From assembly GCA_003224905.1 (NCBI GenBank), contig QIAA01000053.1:1-41909 (forward strand): 41,909 nt of DNA, given 5' to 3'. This document shows, one piece after another, positions 10,010-18,564 of the stretch. The notes beneath the pieces were generated by a model. It was not told where the DNA came from, ran no database searches, and saw only the letters and a program-made list of their open reading frames with translations. Positions within the stretch are counted from its first letter, which is position 1, and every line of letters starts with the position of its first letter. The translations under genes were made by a program, and so were the position numbers. This stretch comes from Acidobacteriota bacterium (lineage in GTDB: Bacteria; Acidobacteriota; Terriglobia; Terriglobales; Acidobacteriaceae).

Positions 10010-10471
10010 TGCTCGTCTCCTTAATTTGTTGCGGCAGATTGCTCGCGTTAAGAACTGCTGTTAAGGATTTTCAAGGAGTGCAAAGGTTGTTGTGTTGGGC
10101 TTGTGAATTGAAGATTCGGTTGCGCAGTCAGCCTAGAATCGGAGTCCCGGCAGAGGAAAACCCTGATACACGGAGTTACTTCGAATTCTGCGACAAACGG
10201 CTGCGTAACAACTTTGCGATAGCGAACTTTCCGAACCTAACCGCCTCAGGGAGTGGGGCACTTCCTCCCCCTCGCTGGGAACTGCTCGTCGGTGAGGCGA
10301 TTCAAGCAAATTATCCTCTGCCCGATAGAGGGTGTCAAGAAGATGCTCCGACAAGCGAGTCAAGAAGACGGCTGGTCTGTAGTCACGATAGCTGTAGCGC
10401 TCCGCTCTTGTGGCGGTCCGTTCAATTTGCCTGCTGCGCGATAGACTGATTGCACGAGCAAAGCTCTCTTC
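10010..10471. other. Intergenic region between divergent S8 protease and histidine kinase
   Basis: 462 bases carrying the protease ribosome-binding site (AAGGAG on the minus strand, about 10017-10022). Open frames crossing it are not protein-like and overlap known genes. Promoters for both genes are expected here but were not assigned. Confidence 0.5.
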
Positions 10472-11728
10472 ATGAGCGAAGACACAGGCACACGAGTGAA
10501 GTGGCTGGACGTGCTCTGGCTGGTTCTCCTGGCCGGTCTCGCTCTGTTGCCGCCACTGAACGAGTTCCACAAACAACTGACACTGCTTGCGATTGGGATT
10601 GTGCAACTGGCCGAGAGCCGGATCGTCTCCCGCTTGCCGAGGCCAGGGCCTCACATCGTCGTCCTGCTTAAGATCATCCTTGCAACCGTGCTGATCAACC
10701 ACACGGGCGAAGTCAGCATCAACAGCAGTTACTATCCTGTCTACTACTTTCCGGTTGTCACTGCCGCCGTTTATTTTGGGACTTGGGGCACGCTGCTGTG
10801 GACCCTGCTGGCCTCAGCCGCGTATTGTTCCTTTCTCTATCCAGCCCTGCAACAGTACGAGCTGACTGCCACTGGCGCGGGAGAACTTGCGATTCGGATT
10901 CTGTTCTTTTTTCTCGCGGCGATGGTTGTAAATCGTTTTGCTCTCGAAAATCGCCGGCAAACCACGCGATATCAAAAGCTGGCGGAGCAGTTGGCGGAAA
11001 CCAATCGCCAGCTCGAGCGCGTGCAGGCGGAGGCGCGCCGCTCGGAACGGCTGGCTGCGCTCGGACAGCTTTCGGCCGGGCTGGCGCACGAGATCCGCAA
11101 TCCGCTGGGCGTGATTAAGGGATCGGCAGAGACGCTCAACCGCAAACTGGAGAACACGAACCCGCTGGCAAGTGAGCTGGCTGGATACATTTCAAGCGAA
11201 GTAAATCGCGTGAGCGCCCTGGTCACACGCTTCCTCGATTTTGCGCGGCCCCTGCGGACCGAGGTCCGCCCGCTGCAAGTCACCAACCTGCTCGATCAGG
11301 CGCTGGAAACAGTTGCCAAACAGTGGCAGGGTGAAAAGATCGAAGTGCGGCGCGGATACCAGCAAGATCTCCCCACGATTCCGCTCGATGAGAATCTCTG
11401 CGAGCAGGCCTTCGTCAACCTGATTCAGAACGCGTACGACGCGATGAGTGGCACAGGTGGAGTCCTTCACGCGGAAGTGCGCGAGGCTCAATCCAATGGC
11501 CGGAGCGGGGTCCAGCTTCGGCTGCAGGATACTGGCCCCGGCATTCCAGCTGAGATGCGCGAGCAGGTCTTCAATCCATTTGTGACTACGAAGAAAAGTG
11601 GTGTGGGTCTTGGACTCTCCATTGTGTCCAAGATTGTGGACGAGCATCACGGTACTATCCGTCTGGACAACTCGCAGGGGCAGGGCGCCTGCTTCGAAAT
11701 CTTCTTCCCCGCAGAAGAACAAGCATAG
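10472..11728 (+). CDS. Membrane-bound sensor histidine kinase
   Basis: 418 residues. About six hydrophobic segments occupy residues 11-155 as a compact membrane sensor with little periplasmic exposure. A coiled-coil stretch (about 160-195) leads to the HisKA box LAHEIRNPLG with phospho-acceptor H206. The HATPase domain has N box NLIQNAYDAM, G1 DTGPGIP and G2 GVGLGLSIV. It autophosphorylates and passes phosphate to an unidentified response regulator; none is adjacent. The membrane sensor resembles those of 5TM/NtrB-like kinases. Its end is 95 bases from the next gene on the same strand. Confidence 0.93.
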   Translation: MSEDTGTRVKWLDVLWLVLLAGLALLPPLNEFHKQLTLLAIGIVQLAESRIVSRLPRPGPHIVVLLKIILATVLINHTGEVSINSSYYPVYYFPVVTAAVYFGTWGTLLWTLLASAAYCSFLYPALQQYELTATGAGELAIRILFFFLAAMVVNRFALENRRQTTRYQKLAEQLAETNRQLERVQAEARRSERLAALGQLSAGLAHEIRNPLGVIKGSAETLNRKLENTNPLASELAGYISSEVNRVSALVTRFLDFARPLRTEVRPLQVTNLLDQALETVAKQWQGEKIEVRRGYQQDLPTIPLDENLCEQAFVNLIQNAYDAMSGTGGVLHAEVREAQSNGRSGVQLRLQDTGPGIPAEMREQVFNPFVTTKKSGVGLGLSIVSKIVDEHHGTIRLDNSQGQGACFEIFFPAEEQA

Positions 11729-11823
11729 CGTAGTCATCTGAGCGCGAAACAGCTTGGACCCCATACAATCAATTCGGTTTCCGCTGTCCACAAACTTAGG
11801 AAAGAGGGCAGACGAACAGGTTC

Positions 11824-12891
11824 ATGACTATTCCTTTCAACATCGGCGTTTTGCAACTCAGCATGGAGCCGGTCCAGGAAACGGTTGCCATGGCGAAGGC
11901 CTGCGAGCAGGCAGGCTTCGATACCTTCTGGATCGCTGAGGCGTATCCCTGGTGGCGGAAGCATGGGTTCGAGGCACGGTCATCGACGGCGATCCTTGCA
12001 GTGATCGCAGCACAAACGCGCCGCATTCAACTGGGATGGGGAATTATTTCTCCTTACACACGCCATCCCGTGCAAATCGCGATGGAGGCGCGCGTCATGC
12101 AGGAATTGGCCGGAGCCCGGTTTCTGCTCGGGCTGGGGGCGTCCAAAATTTTCATGAAGGAAATCGGCGAAGGTGAGGGCGAGAAAGTCGGCCCGGCAAC
12201 GGTCATGCGCGAGAGCATCGATATTGTGCGCGGCGTGCTTGGGGGCGAGGCCTTCCAATATCGAGGCAAGGTGTTCGCGGCTGACGTTCCCCCACTGAAG
12301 GCTGAAGCTTCCACGCCACGTGGAATTCCCCCGATCTTTGTCGCTGCGACCGGGCCTGTTCTGCAGAAAATGTCAGGATCGACGGGCGACGGATTATTGA
12401 CTGCGAGCATTACCACGCCAGCGTTCGTCCGCTACTCGCGTAAGAATATGGAAGAAGGAGCGAGGAAAACCGGCAAGGACCCTGCGCGGCTGGTTCTCGG
12501 TTCTGTAATTGTCGGCAGCATTGGGCGCGATTCCGCCAAAGGAAAAGAGGGCGCTCGCGAACAGGCGGCAATGTATTTAGCGAATAAAGTTCAGAACATC
12601 AAAGGCTCAGCCGATGTGTTGCTGGAATGCGCAGGGCTCACGTTCCAAGAACTCCAGCCGATTGCCGATGAGATGGAAAAAGGCGGACGCAAGGCCGCTG
12701 CGCGAGCCGTAACCGACGACATTCTGCGCAAAGTGTGCCCGATTGCCGGCACGCCTGAAGAGTGCATCGAGCGCATCGAGGAATACCGCGCAGCCGGATG
12801 TACCCACGTCATGCTCGAAATGTGGGGCGATGACCGAACCGGCCAAGCGAAGCTATTCGGCGAGGCGGTTCTGCCGCATTTCCGACAGTAG
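11824..12891 (+). CDS. LLM-class (luciferase-like) flavin/F420-dependent oxidoreductase
   Basis: 355 residues, a single TIM-barrel domain of the bacterial-luciferase superfamily. The start ATG 11824 leads into the first strand FNIGVLQ; FDTFWIAEAYPW, RIQLGWGIISPYTRHP, FLLGLGAS and PIFVAATGP are the family's cofactor-binding strand ends. The pattern is closest to the methylene-tetrahydromethanopterin-reductase-like subgroup, which often uses coenzyme F420 but can use FMN. The substrate is unknown. Whether this organism makes F420 cannot be judged from the window. Confidence 0.88.
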   Translation: MTIPFNIGVLQLSMEPVQETVAMAKACEQAGFDTFWIAEAYPWWRKHGFEARSSTAILAVIAAQTRRIQLGWGIISPYTRHPVQIAMEARVMQELAGARFLLGLGASKIFMKEIGEGEGEKVGPATVMRESIDIVRGVLGGEAFQYRGKVFAADVPPLKAEASTPRGIPPIFVAATGPVLQKMSGSTGDGLLTASITTPAFVRYSRKNMEEGARKTGKDPARLVLGSVIVGSIGRDSAKGKEGAREQAAMYLANKVQNIKGSADVLLECAGLTFQELQPIADEMEKGGRKAAARAVTDDILRKVCPIAGTPEECIERIEEYRAAGCTHVMLEMWGDDRTGQAKLFGEAVLPHFRQ

Positions 12892-12954
12892 AAAGCCTTG
12901 CCGGGGCATCCAGCAAGCGGGAACTTTCCTTTCTTCCTCAGCGTAGCTTATGGC

Positions 12955-13494
12955 ATGACCACTATGCCTTCGCTCGTGCGTCTCACTTTACGGACTCTGT
13001 TGCTGCTTTCGGTCTGCTGCGCGGTGGCCGATGAGAAGCCTTCTCTCATCCGCGAAAATCCGTATGAGACCGCATTTCCCTCTGGGGGGCGGCTTCGAAT
13101 GGACCTCTGTTCAAGCGGAGTTGAGATCAGGGGCACCGAGGAGAACAAACTTCATATCTCCTACGATTCCAAGAACGGAGACGACACTAAGGTCAAGGTG
13201 AAATTGAACATTTCGGGTAATGAGGGCAAGCTGGCGATCGACGATTGTCCTCGAAACAATTTCCAGATCACGATCAAAGTGCCTAACATTACCAATCTTT
13301 ATGTCCGAATGTGGGCGGGAGAGCTCGATATTAAGGGCATCACTGGTGACAAGGACATGGAACTGCACGCCGGCGAGCTCAATGTGAAAATTGGCAAGCC
13401 TGAGGACTATGGCCACGTAGACGCTTCGGTCATCACCGGCGAAGTGGATGCCGCTCCATGCATGCGCACGTGGGGGCCGGTCAGGTGGACTTGA
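12955..13494 (+). pseudogene. DUF4097-like envelope protein, 3' end apparently deleted and frame-shifted
   Basis: From ATG 12955 (in-frame TTG at 12898 is an alternative) the product has a signal peptide (LTLRTLLLLSVCCAVA) and then a beta-helix-like ladder of short repeats: GVEIRG, ELDIKG, MELHAGELNVKIG, VDASVITGEVDAAP. This resembles the adhesin-like DUF4097 fold. In frame it ends with an uncharacteristic CMRTWGPVRWT. The +2 frame of exactly those bases (13461-13499) reads HAHVGAGQVDLN then stop, which continues the repeat style. The simplest reading is an internal deletion of non-triplet length between GEVDAAP and HAHVGAG. The shortened protein may still be made. Confidence 0.65.
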
Positions 13495-13537
13495 ACTAAG
13501 CAAATCCAATACCCGAGAGATGTTGATGGAAACGATC

Positions 13538-14023
13538 TTAGCGCCAATTGTCACCCGAACACCCTCTACTGTAGCTCAGAACAGTCTCAAATCCCGCTGC
13601 TTCTAGACTTGAGGTTAAGCTGTTCAACGTCGCATCGTCGCGAGTGTAGAACGTTGTGTATTCATCGTGGTCGGCATAGATGGCAACGACTTCAGGGCAA
13701 GGAACGAATGTGAAATCTACCCAATCGTCTAGGGCAGCCTGAAGCAAATCGGCTATATCTTCCTTGCCTGCGGCTACTATCGTCCAGCGATAGTGGTCGC
13801 TTACCGTTACCGAGTTATTTCTTAATAGCTGTAGCAAGTGTTTGGGTTCAAACACGACTTGATGGGTGCTCAGGGTGCCTTTCTCAAACGAGAACCGCGC
13901 GAGGAAAGTCGCGATGAACCTGTTGAGCTCTTTCAGTGGAGTTTTGAAGGTCTTCTGCAGTGGCCACGGCTTAGTCTGGAATCGTCGAATTTCTTCGGTT
14001 CGCTCTGAAAGAAGAGTAAGCAT
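13538..14023 (-). CDS. Hypothetical protein, unrecognised
   Basis: 161 residues from ATG 14023. No signal peptide or membrane segment. It is a mixed alpha/beta sequence with a C-terminal half rich in aromatic and acidic residues (DWVDFTFVPCPEVVAIYADHDEY). The bases are noticeably more AT-rich than the neighbours, which may point to separate acquisition. It follows the homocitrate-synthase-like gene by 85 bases on the same strand, with a small hairpin between them. No function is proposed. Confidence 0.7.
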   Translation of the reverse strand: MLTLLSERTEEIRRFQTKPWPLQKTFKTPLKELNRFIATFLARFSFEKGTLSTHQVVFEPKHLLQLLRNNSVTVSDHYRWTIVAAGKEDIADLLQAALDDWVDFTFVPCPEVVAIYADHDEYTTFYTRDDATLNSLTSSLEAAGFETVLSYSRGCSGDNWR

Positions 14024-14046
14024 TTAATGATCCGGAACAACAAGAG

Positions 14047-14061
14047 CCGCATTAGATGCGG
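14047..14061 (-). terminator. Small hairpin between the DRE-TIM gene and the hypothetical gene
   Basis: CCGCAT and ATGCGG are perfect inverted repeats around a 3-base loop, followed on the minus strand by the T-rich CTCTTGTTGTT. The stem is only 6 bp and the T run is interrupted, so it is a weak terminator candidate after the homocitrate-synthase-like gene. Confidence 0.35.
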
Positions 14062-14108
14062 TGCGAAGAACATTCGACGACAGGCGATTCCATCAGCCGC
14101 GATCGTTT

Positions 14109-15302
14109 CTAGTCGCCCCCGCCTGGGTTTGTTACGATCCGGCGGAACTCCTCGTCGGTCAGCACACGGCGTTTTGCAATTGCCTGCTTCTTGATTGCCG
14201 CCAAAATTGATGCACGTTGTTCGGACGCTATCGCTAGACCCAGCTCTCTGGCTTTGAGATCCACACTGTCCGGGCCGCTTTTTTTCCCGAGGACAATGCG
14301 ACGCTGTGCGCTGACCAACTCCGAGGAATACGGCTCGATGGCTTCCGGAATATGAAACTGAGTGGCCACTGCCCCACTCTCGCGCATGAAAAGATTTTCT
14401 CCCACCAGCGGCTTCCAGGCGTCGAGTGTGTAGCCTGACGCTTCCGCTACGGCGCGTGAAACTTCACGGACCTTGGTCAAATCGAGAGCGACTGGAACGG
14501 CATACAGGCAGCGCAACGCCAGCGCGATTTCGCAGATATCGGCGTTCCCGGCCCGTTCGCCCATGCCATTGATCGTGCCTTGAATCCACGAAGCCCCGCC
14601 GCGAACCGCAGCTACGGCGCAGGCTGTCGCCATGCCAAAGTCATTGTGGCCATGCCAATGGACGGGCACGTCCGGACCAACCCACTTGCAAGCTTCACGT
14701 ACCAGGAACTCGGCGGCTTCCGGTCCGCAGGCTCCGATCGTATCCACTACTACAACTTCGCTGGCACCGGCTTCGAGAGCCGCGAGGTACGTTTTCTTCA
14801 GAAAGCCGAGCTCCGTGCGGGTGCCATCGACGGCGAAGAACGCAACCTTGATTCGGTTTTGTTTCGCGAAAGAGATGGCGGCGGAAACGCGGCGAAGCAC
14901 GTCATCTTGTGACATGCCGTAGGCCTTGAGCTTGATCTCGCTCGTAGGCGCTTCGATCACCGAGGCGAGCAGCCTCAGGCGCACGAGTTCTTCTACATCC
15001 GCGTTCACCGCGCGCGAAAAGCCCCACAGCTCGGCATTCAGCTTCTCTTTCTGCATGAGTTGGATTGCTTCCGCATCTTCCGCAGAGACTCTGGGGAACC
15101 CGGCTTCAATGCGGCTCACGCCCAGTTCATCGAGTTTGCGGGCGATTTCGACTTTCTGTTGCGGGGAGAGCACGACGCCCACGGTCTGCTCACCATCCCG
15201 GAGGGTTGTGTCATAGAAGCGGACGGGTTCTCCGCGGAAAACAGAGCGGATATCAGGTCGCGAGTTCAGCTCGCTTACCCAAATTTTGGAATCAGTGGTC
15301 AT
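14109..15302 (-). CDS. Homocitrate synthase / isopropylmalate synthase-like DRE-TIM metallolyase
   Basis: 397 residues. RFYDTTLRDGEQTVGV (residues 28-43) is the signature of acyl-CoA Claisen-condensing enzymes; R35-D36 and the metal ligands of HGHND (217-221) are intact, as is GTINGMGERAGN. The catalytic TIM barrel is followed by only a short C-terminal part, without the LeuA leucine-binding domain, a layout matching NifV/homocitrate synthase rather than feedback-regulated LeuA. It would condense acetyl-CoA with a 2-oxo acid. No nif or lysine-pathway genes are nearby, so which 2-oxo acid is used is open. It is 97 bases downstream of the FAH-family gene and probably shares its operon. Confidence 0.87.
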   Translation of the reverse strand: MTTDSKIWVSELNSRPDIRSVFRGEPVRFYDTTLRDGEQTVGVVLSPQQKVEIARKLDELGVSRIEAGFPRVSAEDAEAIQLMQKEKLNAELWGFSRAVNADVEELVRLRLLASVIEAPTSEIKLKAYGMSQDDVLRRVSAAISFAKQNRIKVAFFAVDGTRTELGFLKKTYLAALEAGASEVVVVDTIGACGPEAAEFLVREACKWVGPDVPVHWHGHNDFGMATACAVAAVRGGASWIQGTINGMGERAGNADICEIALALRCLYAVPVALDLTKVREVSRAVAEASGYTLDAWKPLVGENLFMRESGAVATQFHIPEAIEPYSSELVSAQRRIVLGKKSGPDSVDLKARELGLAIASEQRASILAAIKKQAIAKRRVLTDEEFRRIVTNPGGGD

Positions 15303-15399
15303 AGCGGAAGAGAAACCAAAAGCAGATTCCTCGCTGCGCTCGGAAAGACAATGCTATGGGGCCGTACCTTGCGCGTAGCTTGCTTCTTAGAAAACTTTG

Positions 15400-16428
15400 C
15401 TAGCGCACTTCCTGTGTCGCCAAAGCGGCAGCCCTGTGCCCGTAAGCTTCTTCCCACGAGATCACGCGGTTGCGCAGCACGCCGATCTGCTCGATCTCGC
15501 ATTCCATGACGTCGCCGGCTTTCAGATACCATGCCTTCGGATCTCCGCTGAATGCGGCGACGCCCGAAACTGTGCCAGTTGAAACTACATCGCCCGCGCT
15601 GTAACCCATCGGAGAGTAGTGCGAGAGAATTTCCGGAATCTTCACCGACATCTTGCTGGAATGCGAACGCTGTCGTGATTCGCCGTTTACGCGCAGTTCC
15701 ATGGCAAGGTTGTGGGGGTCTCCAATTTCGTCAGCGGTCACGATCCACGGGCCTAGCGGGCAGAAAGTATCAATTCCTTTGCAGAAGCTGAACACGCCGG
15801 ATTTCATTTCAAGTCGCTGAATGTCGCGAGCCGTGATGTCATTGAAAATCACATAACCGCCGACGTAGTCTCTGGCCTCCTCAGGAGTAAAGTGCTTGCC
15901 GCTCTTCTTCAGCACGACAGCCAGTTCCAATTCGTAATCTAGTTCTTGCGTCAAATGATCGGGATAGACCACCGCCTCCTCATGGCCGATAATCGCGTCG
16001 ACGTTTTGAAAGAACACAATCCAGGGCAGCACGGGATGTGAGAAACCAGCTTTGCTTGCCTCTTCATGATGTTCCCGAAAATTGCCTGCGGTGTGAAAGA
16101 ACTTTTTCGGAATGATTGGGGCTTTGAGTTTTACTTGATCGAGAGAATAGTAGATGGCTTCGCCTTGAGGTGCCTTCGCGTCAGCATCCAGGTGCGATGC
16201 AAAATCAAAGGCTTTACGCGCCGCTTCCAGGCTGGTATCGCCGCCCTCGAAGAGTGCCCGCATATTGGGCGGAACAAGAGCATCCGCCAGCCGATAGAAG
16301 GCGGCTTCCCCTTCAACCTCGCGAAGGTAAAGAGCGCAGGCGGAGTGCAGATCCACAACACGGTCCTCAGCAGCAATTGCGCCGATTCGGGACCGCCGTA
16401 CAGAATCCTCAAAGGTGACAAGCCGCAT
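15400..16428 (-). CDS. Fumarylacetoacetate hydrolase-family protein
   Basis: 342 residues from ATG 16428. The N-terminal about 110 residues are the variable cap; the FAH catalytic fold follows with FHTAGNFREHHEE, the metal-ligand ELDYELELAVV, FNDITARDIQ and GYSAGDVVSTGTVSG. Members cleave C-C bonds in 4-oxo or 2-oxo acids (fumarylacetoacetate, 2-hydroxyhepta-2,4-diene-1,7-dioate, acylpyruvates) or decarboxylate them, using Mg or Ca. The pairing with an acyl-CoA-condensing enzyme downstream suggests handling of a keto-acid, but the substrate is not identifiable. Confidence 0.9.
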   Translation of the reverse strand: MRLVTFEDSVRRSRIGAIAAEDRVVDLHSACALYLREVEGEAAFYRLADALVPPNMRALFEGGDTSLEAARKAFDFASHLDADAKAPQGEAIYYSLDQVKLKAPIIPKKFFHTAGNFREHHEEASKAGFSHPVLPWIVFFQNVDAIIGHEEAVVYPDHLTQELDYELELAVVLKKSGKHFTPEEARDYVGGYVIFNDITARDIQRLEMKSGVFSFCKGIDTFCPLGPWIVTADEIGDPHNLAMELRVNGESRQRSHSSKMSVKIPEILSHYSPMGYSAGDVVSTGTVSGVAAFSGDPKAWYLKAGDVMECEIEQIGVLRNRVISWEEAYGHRAAALATQEVR

Positions 16429-16583
16429 AATTCCAGTAGAAGTCTATTAACCAGCACATCACTTGTCCACCACAGCCACCTCAGGCGAACACAGTTGAGC
16501 TAATGCAAGCGCCCACAAAACTGGAATTTGCATGCCGTTTCTGATATCTGTGTTTGACCTCTAAGCCTTCGGAGTGCCAATAA

Positions 16584-18515
16584 GTGCCGCAACGGCCAAG
16601 AAATGACGAAGTGACGCCTGAGCTCCGCGACCGCAAACTCGGCATGCATCGGCGGATTACCCGGCGCGACTTCCTCAACGGCGTCAGTATTGCCGTTGGC
16701 GGATCGGCTCTCGCCTCGAGTATCGGTCAGCTTTCCACGCTGGCCGCCAATCATTCAGGCGCAGCTTATCCGCCTGCACTAACGGGAATGCGTGGAAGTT
16801 ACGATGCCACCTATAGCATCGCGCACAGCCTTCGCGACGGAACCTTCTGGGACTCCGCGGGCAAGGCTGAGGACACCGGCGAGACGTACGATTTGATCGT
16901 CGTGGGCGCCGGCATCAGTGGACTATCGGCAGCGTACTTTTTCCGCAAGGCCTCGACCCCGAAAGCTCGCATCCTTGTTCTCGACAACCATGACGATTTC
17001 GGCGGCCACGCCAAGCGCAACGAATTTCGCGTAGGAAAGCGGCTGCTGCTGAGCAATGGCGGCACGCAGTCGATTGAGAGTCCTTCCGCGTACAGTGCAA
17101 TTGCAAAAGGACTGCTGTCTGAACTTGGCATTGAGACAAGGCGTTTCTATCGCGCCTACGACCAGCAGCTCTATTCGCAACTGGGAACTGCATGTTTTTT
17201 TGACAAAGAAACTTTTGGCGAGGATCGCCTGCTGCCTGGTATGGGCTCGATGCCCTGGGCGGATTTCCTGCACAAGTCACCGCTTGCCGCAAAAGTCCGC
17301 CAAGAGATCGCACGCCTCTACACAGAAAAAGTGGACTATCTGCCGGAACTGTCACGCCAGCAAAAGCGCGCTCGACTCGGCACGATCAGCTATGCGGATT
17401 TTCTTACCAAAGTCTGTAAAGCCGATCCCGCGGTGCTGCCGTTTTTTCAGACTTATTCCCACGATCTGTTCGCCGTGGGAATTGACGCGATTTCGGCATT
17501 GATGTGTTACCAGAGCGGCGACGACGATTACGGCGCCAGTAGCTATCCGGGCTTCCAGGGCATGGATCTGGGAGAACGCGAAAAGAAAGAACCTTACATA
17601 TTTCATTTTCCAGACGGTAACGCGTCCATTGCTCGGCTGCTCGTGCGATCACTGATTCCGCAAGCTATTCCGGGACACACGATGGAAGACGTAGTGCTGG
17701 CACGCGCTGATTACAGCCCCCTCGACCAGTCGCAATCGTCAGTTCGCATTCGCCTGAACAGCACGGTTGTGAAAGCGCAACACACTGGCGAGCCGGGATC
17801 GGCGAAACCAGTGGAAGTCACCTACGTGCGCGATGGTAAGCTGCAGTCTGCAACAGCTACAAGTTGCATCCTCGCCTGCTACAACGGGATGGTGCCATAC
17901 CTTTGTCCTGAGCTTCCTGAGAAACAGCAGGAAGCCCTGCACTATGGAATCAAAGAACCGCTCGTTTATACCCATGCGGCGATTCGCAACTGGACTGCTT
18001 TTCACAAAATGGGCATCCGGCAGATTGTGTCGCCCGGGAGCTATCACTGCTTCACCATGCTCGACTTTCCTGTGAACTTGGGTGAGTATCGGTCGCCGAG
18101 CAGGCCGGAAGAACCCATGGTCCTATTCATGTTGCGTGCTCCCTGCAAGCCTGGCCTGCCACGGCGTGATCAATACAGGATGGGAAGGTTTGAACTACTG
18201 GGCACGCCATTTTCCACGTTTGAGCGAAATATCCGCGACCAGTTGCAGCGAATGCTCGGTGCTGCAGGATTCGATTCCGCCAAAGACATCGCTGCGATTA
18301 CGGTGAACCGTTGGGCGCACGGATACGCGTATGATTACGACCCGCTATCCGATCCTGAATACGCACCCGACGAGCGGCCCTGTGTTGTCGGGCGAAAGCA
18401 ATTTGGACGGATTTCAATCGCCAACTCTGATGCCGGGGCGAGAGCATTTACTGATGAAGCGATCGATCAGGCTTATCGAGCTGTCCGGGAACAGTTAAAG
18501 CGTGAATACAAGTAA
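16584..18515 (+). CDS. Tat-exported FAD-dependent oxidoreductase, spermidine dehydrogenase-like
   Basis: 643 residues from GTG 16584, which has GGAG about 9 bases upstream; ATG 16644 (MHRRITRRDFLNG) is the alternative. RRDFLNG (residues 27-33) and the following hydrophobic stretch form a Tat signal. The FAD Rossmann motif is VVGAGISGLSAAYFF (106-120), and LDNHDDFGGHAKRNEF (133-148) is characteristic of the periplasmic SpdH-type polyamine dehydrogenases. C-terminal NRWAHGYAYDYDPL closes the FAD domain. SpdH oxidises spermidine and passes electrons to the respiratory chain. The amine substrate here is inferred from the motif only. It is divergent from the FAH gene across 155 bases. Confidence 0.85.
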   Translation: MPQRPRNDEVTPELRDRKLGMHRRITRRDFLNGVSIAVGGSALASSIGQLSTLAANHSGAAYPPALTGMRGSYDATYSIAHSLRDGTFWDSAGKAEDTGETYDLIVVGAGISGLSAAYFFRKASTPKARILVLDNHDDFGGHAKRNEFRVGKRLLLSNGGTQSIESPSAYSAIAKGLLSELGIETRRFYRAYDQQLYSQLGTACFFDKETFGEDRLLPGMGSMPWADFLHKSPLAAKVRQEIARLYTEKVDYLPELSRQQKRARLGTISYADFLTKVCKADPAVLPFFQTYSHDLFAVGIDAISALMCYQSGDDDYGASSYPGFQGMDLGEREKKEPYIFHFPDGNASIARLLVRSLIPQAIPGHTMEDVVLARADYSPLDQSQSSVRIRLNSTVVKAQHTGEPGSAKPVEVTYVRDGKLQSATATSCILACYNGMVPYLCPELPEKQQEALHYGIKEPLVYTHAAIRNWTAFHKMGIRQIVSPGSYHCFTMLDFPVNLGEYRSPSRPEEPMVLFMLRAPCKPGLPRRDQYRMGRFELLGTPFSTFERNIRDQLQRMLGAAGFDSAKDIAAITVNRWAHGYAYDYDPLSDPEYAPDERPCVVGRKQFGRISIANSDAGARAFTDEAIDQAYRAVREQLKREYK

Positions 18516-18564
18516 GCTTTCCTTACAAAAGAAGGCGAAGAAAGCTTCGGTAATACACGACCGT

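Noticed and set aside
11192..11791. 199-codon open frame antisense to the histidine kinase
   Set aside because: Fully overlaps conserved HisKA/HATPase motifs on the other strand; a shadow frame of GC-rich coding DNA.
18514..18547. Inverted repeat AAGCTTTC/GAAAGCTT between two convergent genes as a terminator
   Set aside because: Loop of 18 bases, AT-rich 8-bp stem and no T run; too weak to call.
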